A DNA stretch of 6,456 bases from Solirubrobacterales bacterium (GTDB taxonomy: Bacteria; Actinomycetota; Thermoleophilia; Solirubrobacterales; Solirubrobacteraceae). The DNA lies in assembly GCA_025963955.1 (NCBI GenBank), contig JAOPZU010000550.1, positions 1 through 6,456 on the forward strand, in the 5' to 3' direction. Position 1 is the first letter of the stretch. Each line of letters starts with the position of its first letter. A model generated the notes under the pieces. The model did not search any database. It saw nothing but the letters and a program-made list of their open reading frames with translations, and was not told where the DNA came from. A program made the translations under genes and the position numbers. Of this stretch, positions 1 to 6,069 are shown piece by piece.

Positions 1-1
1 C

Positions 2-2266
2 GCCGGCCGCCTCTGGACGGTCCGCATCGACCCGGTGCGGCCCGCTCGCGCCGGGGTCCTGGCCGCCGCCGCCGTCGGGCTGATGCTGACGCTGCTCGTG
101 ATCCTCGCGGTGCGGCTGCTCGTCCGCCGCGAGCGGGTCGCGCACGCCCTGGCGGTCCGGGGCGCCCACGAGCGCGACGCCGCGACCCGGGCCGCCAGCA
201 GACACCGCCGGCGCTCGCGGTTCCTCGAGGAGAGCGCCGCGGACATCCTGGTCCTGGTCAGCCCGCAGGGGGAGCTGACCTACGTCTCACCCGCGTCGCG
301 GACGCTGCTCGGGCTCTCCCCGGAGCTGCTGCTGGGCCGCACGCTTGCGGACCTCGTGCACCCCGAGGACGCCGCCCGCCTGGAGGAGGCGCTGGCGCAG
401 CTGCACGGGACGGACGAGGTCATCGACGTCACCCACCGGATCCGTCATCGCGACGGGCACTGGCTGTGGGTGGAGACGCTCCTGCGCGCCGCGCGCAGCC
501 CGGCGACAGGCCGGGTCACCGAGGCGCAGGGCAGCCTGCGTGACGTCACCCGCCGCCGCGAGGTCGAGCGCCGGCTGCGGGAGGCCGAGAACCGCTTCCG
601 CTCCGCCTTCGACGAGGCGCCGCTCGGCATGGCGGTCGTCGGCCTGGACGGCGAGATCCTGCAGATCAACCGGGCGCTGTCCACGTTGGTCGACTGGCCG
701 CGTCATGCCCTGCGCGGGACCGCGTTCGACGCGCTGCTGCACCAGGCCGACGCCGACACCCACCGGCAGGCCCGCGAGGCGCTCCTGGAGGGCGAGCTGC
801 GCTCCCACGAAGCGGAGCTCCGGCTCGTGCAGCCCGACGGGCAGGTGGTGTGGACCGCGATGTCGACCGCTCTGGTCCTGGATGGCGACGGCCGGCCGCT
901 GCACTACCTGACCCAGGTGCAGGACGTCCGCGGGCGCCGCCGCGCGGAGGCGCAGCTGCAGCACCTCGCCGACCACGATCCGCTGACCGGGTTGCTGAAC
1001 CGGCGGGCCTTCGAGCGCTCGCTGCGCGAGCACCTCGCCCGCGTGCGGCGCTACGGCGTCCGCGGCGCCGTGCTCGTCGTGGACCTCGACGCCTTCGCCT
1101 CGGTGAACGAGCGGCTCGGGCACGGGGGCGGCGACGCCGTCATCGCGGAGGTGGCCCGGGCGCTCCGGGAACGGCTGCGGGACTCGGACCTGCTCGCCCG
1201 CTTCGGGGGCGACGCGTTCGCCGTCCTGCTGCCGCACGCGGACCTGCAGGAGGCGCTCACCGTCGGCGGGGCGCTCGCGGACGCCGTGCGCAGCGTGCGC
1301 CCGGACGCCGCCGGGCCCGCGCTGACCGCGAGCGTCGGGATGGCGCTCGTCGACCGGCCGGAGCTCCGCGGTGACGAGCTGATGATCGACGCCGACCTCG
1401 CGATGTACGACGCCAAGCAGGCCGGGCGGGACCGCCTGCGGCAGGCCTACCGCACCCCGGCCGACCGGCCCCGTCCCCGTCCCCGTCCCGGCGTGGACCG
1501 TGCCGCGCTTGTGCGCGACGCCCTGCGGGAGGACCGCCTCGTCCTCTTCGCGGAACCCGTGACCGACCTCGAGCGGGGCGGGGTCGGACAGCTCGAGCTG
1601 CTGCTGCGCATGCGCGGGCCCGACGGCGACCTGCACGCGCCGGCGAGCTTCCTCGGCGCCGCCGAGGACCACGACCTCACCCTCGACCTCGATCGCTGGG
1701 TCATCGGGCAGGCCGCAGAGCTGCTGGCCGCGCATCCGGACGGCCCTTCGCTGTCGGTCAACGTGTCGGTCCGCTCGCTCACCGGCGAGGCGCTCGTCGA
1801 CACGCTCGCGGAGCAGCTGACGCGCCACCGGGCGGACGCGCGACGGCTGACGATCGAGCTCGGAGAGCGCGAGGCGGTCGCCCACCTGTCCCGCGCCCAG
1901 GAGCTCGCGCGCGACCTGCGCCACCTCGGGTGCCCGTTCGCGCTCGACGACGTCGGCGGCGCCTACGGGTCCTTCTCCTCCCTCAAGCAGCTGCCCTTCG
2001 ACGTGCTCAAGATCGACGGCGGCTTCGTCCGGCACTGCGCCGACGAGCACGCCGATCAGGTCGTGATCCGTGCGATGGTCGAGATGGCCCAGGGTCTCGG
2101 CGCCCGGACCGTCGCCAAGTTCGTCGGGGACGAGGCGACGGTGGAGACGCTCCACGCCCTCGGAGTCGACGCCGCCCAGGGCTTCCACTTCGCGCACCCG
2201 CTGCCGGTCCTGGACGCGCTCGCAGCGGCCGCGTCCCCGCGACGGCGACCCTCGTCCCGGGACTGA
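2..2266 (+). CDS. Membrane-anchored PAS-PAS-GGDEF-EAL signalling protein, 5' partial (possible CHASE sensor upstream)
   Basis: This is a cyclic-di-GMP family signalling protein. The frame has no stop back to base 2, so the gene starts outside the window. A GTG at 35 (used here as residue 1) is probably internal, because the preceding GRLWTVRIDPV resembles the end of a CHASE sensor domain. Order: membrane helix 7-30, PAS 63-176, PAS 186-298, GGDEF about 313-468, Pro-Arg linker about 480-490, EAL about 493-735. The GGDEF domain keeps D350, N358, D367 and an RxxD inhibitory-site motif (382-385). Its signature is GGDAF (391-395), and the usual Lys after DxDxF is A355. The EAL domain keeps E521 (as ELL), N576, E608, D638/D639, K659 and Q715. 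It has E507 for the usual Gln of the QP motif, and AKFVG (694-698) where active enzymes have AEGVE, so both glutamates are lost. Family membership is certain. Enzymatic activity is doubtful, and a c-di-GMP-sensing role is an inference. It converges on the DUF4235 gene. Confidence 0.93.
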   Translation, partial: AGRLWTVRIDPVRPARAGVLAAAAVGLMLTLLVILAVRLLVRRERVAHALAVRGAHERDAATRAASRHRRRSRFLEESAADILVLVSPQGELTYVSPASRTLLGLSPELLLGRTLADLVHPEDAARLEEALAQLHGTDEVIDVTHRIRHRDGHWLWVETLLRAARSPATGRVTEAQGSLRDVTRRREVERRLREAENRFRSAFDEAPLGMAVVGLDGEILQINRALSTLVDWPRHALRGTAFDALLHQADADTHRQAREALLEGELRSHEAELRLVQPDGQVVWTAMSTALVLDGDGRPLHYLTQVQDVRGRRRAEAQLQHLADHDPLTGLLNRRAFERSLREHLARVRRYGVRGAVLVVDLDAFASVNERLGHGGGDAVIAEVARALRERLRDSDLLARFGGDAFAVLLPHADLQEALTVGGALADAVRSVRPDAAGPALTASVGMALVDRPELRGDELMIDADLAMYDAKQAGRDRLRQAYRTPADRPRPRPRPGVDRAALVRDALREDRLVLFAEPVTDLERGGVGQLELLLRMRGPDGDLHAPASFLGAAEDHDLTLDLDRWVIGQAAELLAAHPDGPSLSVNVSVRSLTGEALVDTLAEQLTRHRADARRLTIELGEREAVAHLSRAQELARDLRHLGCPFALDDVGGAYGSFSSLKQLPFDVLKIDGGFVRHCADEHADQVVIRAMVEMAQGLGARTVAKFVGDEATVETLHALGVDAAQGFHFAHPLPVLDALAAAASPRRRPSSRD
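1469..1486 (+). repeat. Three tandem copies of CCCCGT in the GGDEF-EAL linker
   Basis: Three perfect tandem CCCCGT hexamers lie in frame and encode the alternating Arg-Pro linker between the GGDEF and EAL domains. The unit is a multiple of three, so copy-number change would alter linker length without a frameshift. With only three copies, chance codon use in Pro/Arg-rich coding sequence is an adequate explanation. Confidence 0.6.
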
Positions 2267-2275
2267 GGCGCCGCC

Positions 2276-2653
2276 CTACTGCTTCACGGCCGCGGCGCGC
2301 TCGTCCTTCTGGGCCTTCTTGCCCGACTTCTTCGCCTGCTTCTGCGCCTTCTTCTCGGCCTTGGCCGCCTGCTCCTCCTGGCTCGGATCGCCCGCCCAGA
2401 GCCCGGTCAGGTGGTAGAAGGCCTTGACGCCGAAGCGGTCCACGGCGGTCTTGGTACCGGCGTAGGTCGCGGCCTGCACGGCCGTGGCGGCGATGGCGCG
2501 GCCCGTGCCGGTGCCCTTCTCGGTGGGCGCGGGAACGGACCCGTCGCCCGTGCGGTCCAGGCGGGTCCAGAGCTTGTCGAACACGGCGCTCGCGAGCTTG
2601 CCGGTGACGATCGCCAGCAGGATCCCGAAGGGCTTGTAGAGCAGTTTCGCCAT
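2276..2653 (-). CDS. DUF4235 small membrane protein
   Basis: This 125-residue protein is of the DUF4235 family, which is found mainly in Actinomycetota and whose function is unknown. The family pattern is visible: an N-terminal KPFG followed by a hydrophobic helix (about 8-29), a second helix (51-71) ending in a VDRFG segment, then HLTGLWAGDP (81-90), which matches the family's characteristic TG-W-GD ending. Residues 92-125 form a Lys/Ala/Gln-rich basic tail that looks disordered or helical and could contact nucleic acid or acidic lipids (inference). I chose the ATG at 2653 because the family normally begins just before this KPFG motif, and because AAGG lies 8 bases upstream. An in-frame TTG at 2686 would add 11 residues with no family support. 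The gene is convergent with the PAS-GGDEF-EAL gene (9 bp gap) and divergent from the 240-residue unknown gene. Confidence 0.87.
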   Translation of the reverse strand: MAKLLYKPFGILLAIVTGKLASAVFDKLWTRLDRTGDGSVPAPTEKGTGTGRAIAATAVQAATYAGTKTAVDRFGVKAFYHLTGLWAGDPSQEEQAAKAEKKAQKQAKKSGKKAQKDERAAAVKQ

Positions 2654-2660
2654 GGCCGGG

Positions 2661-2666
2661 ACCTTA
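2661..2666 (-). promoter_or_regulatory. TAAGGT box before DUF4235: Shine-Dalgarno or leaderless -10
   Basis: On the minus strand, TAAGGT stands exactly 7 bases before the ATG of the DUF4235 gene. It can be read as a weak Shine-Dalgarno (AAGG, 8 bases from ATG). It can also be read as a TANNNT -10 hexamer placing the transcript start at or near the ATG, the arrangement of actinobacterial leaderless genes. The six bases are also the loop of a 6-bp GC hairpin (GCCGGG 2655-2660 with CCCGGC 2667-2672). The sequence alone does not decide between these readings. No convincing -35 is visible. Confidence 0.4.
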
Positions 2667-2777
2667 CCCGGCAGGGGACCGGCCAACCCGTCCAGCGGAC
2701 CGCTGTGCGATTCCGCCGCGCGGGCGGTACCAGTCTGCCGCCGGGCCGCCGATCATCATGGGCAGAAGCCACGCACC

Positions 2778-2785
2778 GAGGGGAG
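2778..2785 (+). promoter_or_regulatory. Ribosome binding site for the 240-residue unknown gene
   Basis: GAGGGGAG lies 6 bases before the ATG at 2792. It is the best ribosome binding site in the window. It decides the start against the much longer in-frame extension to 2411, which would run antisense through most of the DUF4235 gene, and against the out-of-frame ATG at 2758. Confidence 0.75.
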
Positions 2786-2791
2786 CACGCG

Positions 2792-3514
2792 ATGGAGCAG
2801 TCATGGCAGGACGAGCCCGGCCGGGGTCACGACGAGGCCGAGGACCTCCTGCGGCGCGCGCTGCTGGATCCGGACGCCTCCGCCGCTGTCGCGCTGCGCG
2901 TGGACGGCCTGGCGGTGGGCGAGGCGCTCACGGTGATCTTCCACGGCCGCAAGGACCTCGGCACGATCCAGACCTTCATAGCCGACGGCGGCTACGGCGC
3001 CGGGGACGCGGTCGGCGCCCGGGCGCTGCTGCGCGTCCCGTGCGACCTGGACCTCCACGACGCCGCCACCCGCGAGCAGGCCGAGGAGCTCTACGCCGCC
3101 CAGGCGCGCGCGCTCCGCGAGGCGCTGCTCGCGGCGGACACCGTCCTGGGCATCTGGCGCGAGGCGCTGGCCGCCCTGGAGGACGACGCGGTCGACGTGG
3201 ACCGCTCGGTCGATCTCGGGCTGCAGCTGCCCGCCCACCGGCTCATGCCCGTCGCCCTCGTCGCACCCGAGCGGCGCCTGACCGTCGTCCCGGTCTGCGG
3301 CGCCCGCACCCTGGCCGAGGGCCGGCCCCCGCTCGGCATCGCCTGCGCGCAGCAGGACGTCGCGCACGTGTACCCGCTGCCGGACGACCCGGAGCGCTGC
3401 CTGGAGGACTTCCGGCGCCGGGCGGCCGACCACGCCCAGCGGCTGGCGCAGCAGCTCGAGCACCAGGAGGCGAGCGTCGCGCGCTTCCTCGAGCTGAACG
3501 GCGATGCCGCGTAG
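2792..3514 (+). CDS. Conserved-looking hypothetical protein, 240 residues, soluble
   Basis: I do not recognise this family. The product is 240 residues, acidic, with no signal peptide or membrane helix, so it is probably cytoplasmic. Visible parts are an acidic N-terminus (1-28), a mixed region containing FHGRKDLGTIQTF (50-62) and a Gly-rich stretch ADGGYGAGD (64-72), a predicted helical block (91-130) rich in Ala/Glu/Leu, a strand-rich part (140-195), and a C-terminal helix (198-235) with coiled-coil character. Cysteines at 84, 169, 185 and 203 are too scattered to suggest a classical zinc site. The ATG start is fixed by the GAGGGGAG ribosome binding site. It is the first of three same-strand genes (31 bp to the next) and divergent from DUF4235, so a shared divergent control region at 2654-2791 is possible. 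It is real because its codon use and spacing are consistent and it has a good ribosome binding site. Its function is unknown. Confidence 0.8.
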   Translation: MEQSWQDEPGRGHDEAEDLLRRALLDPDASAAVALRVDGLAVGEALTVIFHGRKDLGTIQTFIADGGYGAGDAVGARALLRVPCDLDLHDAATREQAEELYAAQARALREALLAADTVLGIWREALAALEDDAVDVDRSVDLGLQLPAHRLMPVALVAPERRLTVVPVCGARTLAEGRPPLGIACAQQDVAHVYPLPDDPERCLEDFRRRAADHAQRLAQQLEHQEASVARFLELNGDAA

Positions 3515-3519
3515 GAGGT

Positions 3520-3545
3520 CGCCCGCGGGGTAGCCTGCGCGGGCG
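3520..3545. repeat. 8-bp perfect inverted repeat with a 10-base loop between two genes
   Basis: CGCCCGCG (3520-3527) is the exact reverse complement of CGCGGGCG (3538-3545). The arms flank a 10-base centre that contains TAGCCT. The repeat fills the 31-bp gap between the stop of the 240-residue gene and the TTG of the next gene, ending one base before the TTG. It could be a transcription attenuator or terminator for the upstream gene, an operator over a -10 box, or chance in GC-rich DNA. There is no T-tract. Confidence 0.5.
3531..3536 (+). promoter_or_regulatory. Candidate -10 box (TAGCCT) before a TTG start
   Basis: TAGCCT fits the actinobacterial TANNNT -10 pattern and lies 9 bases before the TTG at 3546. 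A transcript would therefore start at or within a few bases of the start codon. The only purine-rich Shine-Dalgarno-like sequence nearby (AGGAGG, 3513-3518) is 27 bases away, too far to serve this start. Leaderless initiation is an inference. No clear -35 is seen. Confidence 0.4.
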
Positions 3546-3992
3546 TTGTCCCGCCGCCTCGTCTGGATCGTCCCCGCCGTCCTCGTGTTCCTCGCGGTCT
3601 CCTTCGAGCTCGCGCGGTACCTGAGCGCGTCCGGCGCCGAGCGGACGGACGTCATCGCCCTGCTGCGCGACCAGGCCCGCGGCGACGTGCCCGCGATGCT
3701 GGCCCGCCTCGACGGCTGCGCGGCGGACCCGCCGTGCGCGGCGCAGGTCCAGCGGAACGCGGCCCGGCTGAAGACGGAGGGCCGCGTGAAGATCCTCCTG
3801 CTGGAGAGCGGCAGCGCCTACAAGCTCTCCACGTCCACCGGGCTCTCCCGCGTCGCGTGGACCGCCCTCGACGTCAAGGGGCCGACGGTCGTGCAGTGCG
3901 TGACGGTGCGCAAGCGCTGGAGCATGCTCCACGGCGCCCGCGTCGAGCTCGAGCGCATCGGGCCCCGCATCGGCGACGAGGCGTCCTGTTAG
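3546..3992 (+). CDS. Membrane-anchored hypothetical protein with four extracytoplasmic cysteines
   Basis: This family is not recognised. The product is 148 residues. SRR followed by a hydrophobic segment (about 5-23) looks like an N-terminal membrane anchor with the remainder outside the cytoplasm. No lipobox Cys follows the segment, so it is not a lipoprotein. The exposed part has a helical region (32-76) carrying C58 and C64 in an LDGC-x5-C pattern, then a strand-rich region (79-138) with C118, and ends with C148 as the very last residue. Four cysteines suggest two disulphides (inference). The start must lie after the in-frame TAG at 3531, and TTG at 3546 is the only start that keeps the whole membrane segment. 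The TAG stop is followed immediately by an ATG in the frame of the GH2 gene. Its position before an exported glycosidase suggests, but does not show, a shared role at the cell surface. Confidence 0.72.
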   Translation: MSRRLVWIVPAVLVFLAVSFELARYLSASGAERTDVIALLRDQARGDVPAMLARLDGCAADPPCAAQVQRNAARLKTEGRVKILLLESGSAYKLSTSTGLSRVAWTALDVKGPTVVQCVTVRKRWSMLHGARVELERIGPRIGDEASC

Positions 3993-4035
3993 ATGGCGGG
4001 CCCGCGCCGCAACCCGCCCCGACCCTCCGTGTTGC

Positions 4036-4040
4036 GAGGA
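4036..4040 (+). promoter_or_regulatory. Ribosome binding site deciding the GH2 start
   Basis: GAGGA lies 9 bases before the ATG at 4050. It supports that start over the in-frame ATG at 3993, which directly follows the TAG of the preceding gene and would add 19 Pro/Arg-rich residues ahead of a complete Tat-type signal peptide. Confidence 0.6.
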
Positions 4041-4049
4041 CCGCATCCC

Positions 4050-6014
4050 ATGACCCACACTCCTTCGCCCGTCCCGAACCCGACCCGCCGCCGCGTGCTG
4101 CGCGGCCTGCCCGCGGGAGTCCTGGCGGCCGTGCTGCTGGCCCTCGGCACCACCGCCTCCGCACAGGCCCAGGTCGACGTCCCGAGCGGCAAGCCGCTCT
4201 ACGACAACGGGCCGTCCGGACGGCTGCTCATGGGCGGTCGGTGGCTCTTCCGCCTGGATCCGCAGGAGGTGGGGCTGAAGCAGCACTACAAGGACCAGAC
4301 CTCGCCCGCGGGCTGGACCGGGGTCAGCGTCCCCAACGCGTGGAACGCGACGGACGAGTCCCTGGAATCCTTCCAGGGCTCCGTCGGCTGGTACCGCAAG
4401 GATTTCAAGCTCCCCAGCGCGGCGAAGGAGCTTTCCTACGTCGTGCGCCTGGAGTCGGTCAACTACCGCTCGCGCGTGTGGCTCAACGGCCGGCCGATCG
4501 GCAGCAACCGCGGCGCCTACCTGCCCTTCGAGGTCCGGTTGCCCGCCGGCGCCCTCAAGCGCACGGGGACCAACCGCCTCGTCGTCCGGGTGGAGAACCA
4601 CCGCTTCGCCTACGACTTCCCGCCCGCCGGCCTCTCCGTCGCGGGCGCGCCGACGGGCGGCTGGTGGAACTACGGCGGCCTGCTGCGGGAGGTCTACCTG
4701 CGGAAGGTCGACCGGGCGGACTTCTCGCGCGTCCTGGTCCGGCCCGAGCTGTCCTGCTCGACCTGCGACGCGAAGGTCCTCGTGGAGACCGTCGTCCGCA
4801 ACGCGGGCACGAGCACGCTGCGCACCCACGTCACCGGCACCTTCGGCAGCCAGAAGCTCGATCTCGGCAACGCCTCGATCAACCCGGGCGCCTTCAAGCT
4901 GCTGCGGCAGACGATCACGGTGCGCCACCCGAGGCTGTGGTCGCCCGATGCGCCGAACCTCTACGATGTCCGCCTCGCCGCCACGGCCGACGTGCGGTCG
5001 GGCTCGTCCAAGAAGCGCAGGACGACGCTGCAGACCTACTTCCTGCGGTCGGGCATCCGCTCGATCAAGGTCGTCGACGGGCACCTGCTGCTGAACGGGC
5101 GGCCGCTGAACTTCCGCGGTGTCGGGATGCACGAGGACGACCCGAAGCTCGGCTTCGCGATCACGAACCAGATCCGGGACCGCGAGGTCGCCGAGATCAA
5201 GGACCTGGGCGCCACCGTCGCCCGCAGCCACTACCCCCTGCACCCGTACACGCTGGAGCAGTTCGACCGCAAGGGGATCATGGACTGGTCCGAGATCCCG
5301 GTCTACTCCGTCAAAACGGAGGAGCTGAAGAAGAAGATCGTGCGCGAGCTCGCCGCGAAGGAGCTGGCGGAGAACATCCAGACCAACGGCAACCACCCGT
5401 CCGTGATCGTCTGGTCCGTCGGCAACGAGCTCTCCTCGCGCCCGGGCAGCGTGCAGGGCCAGTACATCGCCAAGGCCGTCAGCACCGCGCACAAGCTCGA
5501 CCCGACGCGCCCCGTCGGCCTCGCCGTCGCCGCCTACCCGGCCGCGGGCTGCCAGACCGAGTACGCGCCGCTCGACGTGCTCGGCGTCAACGAGTACTTC
5601 GGCTGGTACCCCGGCCCGAACGGCCAGATCGCCGACCGCACGCTGCTGTCCTCCTACCTGGACGGCGTCCACGCGTGCTACCCGAAGAAGGCGCTCGTGA
5701 TCACGGAGACCGGGGCGGAGGCCAACCGTGAGGGCCCCGTCGAGGAGAAGGGCACCTACGCCTTCCAGCAGGACTTCGTGAACTACCACTTCGGGGTCTA
5801 CGCGACGAAGCCGTACCTGTCGGGCGCGCTCTACTGGGCGCTGGAGGAGTTCCGGGTGCGCCCGGGCTGGCAGGGCGGCAACCCCCGCCCGCACCCCCCG
5901 ATCCACGAGAAGGGCCTCATCACCTTCGCCGGGGTCAAGAAGCCCGCGTGGTTCGACACGCAGCGCCTGTTCAGGGCCACGAAGCAGATCCGGGCCGTGT
6001 CGCCGGGCCGCTAG
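4050..6014 (+). CDS. Exported glycoside hydrolase family 2 enzyme (beta-glucuronidase/beta-galactosidase-like) with a Tat-type signal
   Basis: This retaining beta-glycosidase (654 residues; E. coli GusA is about 600) acts outside the cytoplasm. The N-terminus has the twin-arginine motif TRRRVLR (12-18), a hydrophobic stretch (19-35) and an ASA or AQA cleavage site near 38-40. Next come a jelly-roll sugar-binding domain (about 45-221, with GWYRKDF and NYGGLLREVYL), an immunoglobulin-like domain (about 222-335), then the TIM barrel starting at LNGRPLNFRGVGMHED. The general acid/base is E460 in NHPSVIVWSVGNEL and the nucleophile is E553 in ITETG; both are intact. NEYFGWY corresponds to NRYYGWY of glucuronidases. 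Near the end, H619-E-K621 stands where glucuronidases have the N-x-K motif that grips the uronate carboxylate, so the Asn is missing and glucuronide specificity is uncertain. Two close cysteines (CSTC) and a later pair may form disulphides. It is probably co-transcribed with the preceding genes. The family is certain; the substrate is unknown. Confidence 0.93.
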   Translation: MTHTPSPVPNPTRRRVLRGLPAGVLAAVLLALGTTASAQAQVDVPSGKPLYDNGPSGRLLMGGRWLFRLDPQEVGLKQHYKDQTSPAGWTGVSVPNAWNATDESLESFQGSVGWYRKDFKLPSAAKELSYVVRLESVNYRSRVWLNGRPIGSNRGAYLPFEVRLPAGALKRTGTNRLVVRVENHRFAYDFPPAGLSVAGAPTGGWWNYGGLLREVYLRKVDRADFSRVLVRPELSCSTCDAKVLVETVVRNAGTSTLRTHVTGTFGSQKLDLGNASINPGAFKLLRQTITVRHPRLWSPDAPNLYDVRLAATADVRSGSSKKRRTTLQTYFLRSGIRSIKVVDGHLLLNGRPLNFRGVGMHEDDPKLGFAITNQIRDREVAEIKDLGATVARSHYPLHPYTLEQFDRKGIMDWSEIPVYSVKTEELKKKIVRELAAKELAENIQTNGNHPSVIVWSVGNELSSRPGSVQGQYIAKAVSTAHKLDPTRPVGLAVAAYPAAGCQTEYAPLDVLGVNEYFGWYPGPNGQIADRTLLSSYLDGVHACYPKKALVITETGAEANREGPVEEKGTYAFQQDFVNYHFGVYATKPYLSGALYWALEEFRVRPGWQGGNPRPHPPIHEKGLITFAGVKKPAWFDTQRLFRATKQIRAVSPGR

Positions 6015-6025
6015 GCCGCGGCCCG
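6004..6025 (+). terminator. GC-rich hairpin at the end of the GH2 gene
   Basis: CGGGCCGC (6004-6011) pairs perfectly with GCGGCCCG (6018-6025) around a six-base loop that contains the GH2 stop codon TAG. An 8-bp all-GC stem at a gene end, followed within 50 bases by a new gene, fits a terminator. There is no T-tract afterwards, so it would be of the U-poor type proposed in actinobacteria or only an RNA-stabilising hairpin. Confidence 0.45.
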
Positions 6026-6051
6026 CGCGACCTCCGACGGGCCTCCTCCGT

Positions 6052-6057
6052 TAGAGT
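6052..6057 (+). promoter_or_regulatory. Candidate -10 box (TAGAGT) for the bL25 gene
   Basis: TAGAGT matches the actinobacterial -10 pattern and lies 12 bases before the bL25 ATG, implying a leader of only about 5 bases. No good Shine-Dalgarno precedes the ATG. A -35 element is not convincing at the expected distance. Confidence 0.5.
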
Positions 6058-6069
6058 GGTCCGTCGCTC

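Noticed and set aside
287..2197. Long minus-strand open frame (636 residues) opposite the PAS-GGDEF-EAL gene
   Set aside because: Same cause: a mirror of GC-rich codons, no motifs, and fully overlapped by a gene with clear domains.
2714..2728. Small inverted repeat CCGCC/GGCGG in the divergent intergenic region
   Set aside because: Five-base GC arms are expected by chance here; no operator-like second copy or promoter alignment was found.
2411..2791. N-terminal extension of the 240-residue unknown gene
   Set aside because: It runs antisense through much of the DUF4235 gene, is Gly/Arg-rich, and the strong GAGGGGAG site fixes the start at 2792.
3996..4005. Perfect 10-bp palindrome GCGGGCCCGC between two genes
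   Set aside because: It has no loop or flanking symmetry, and such palindromes are frequent by chance in DNA of this composition.
3993..4049. ATG directly after the TAG of the preceding gene as the GH2 start
   Set aside because: It would put 19 Pro/Arg-rich residues before a complete Tat-type signal peptide. The ATG at 4050 has GAGGA at good spacing. The upstream start is possible but less likely.
3243..5906. Very long open frame (887 residues) on the minus strand opposite the GH2 gene
   Set aside because: Its translation is a low-complexity mix of Arg, Val, Gly, Asp and Ala with no domain, and it covers three well-supported plus-strand genes. It is the usual antisense frame produced by high-GC third positions.
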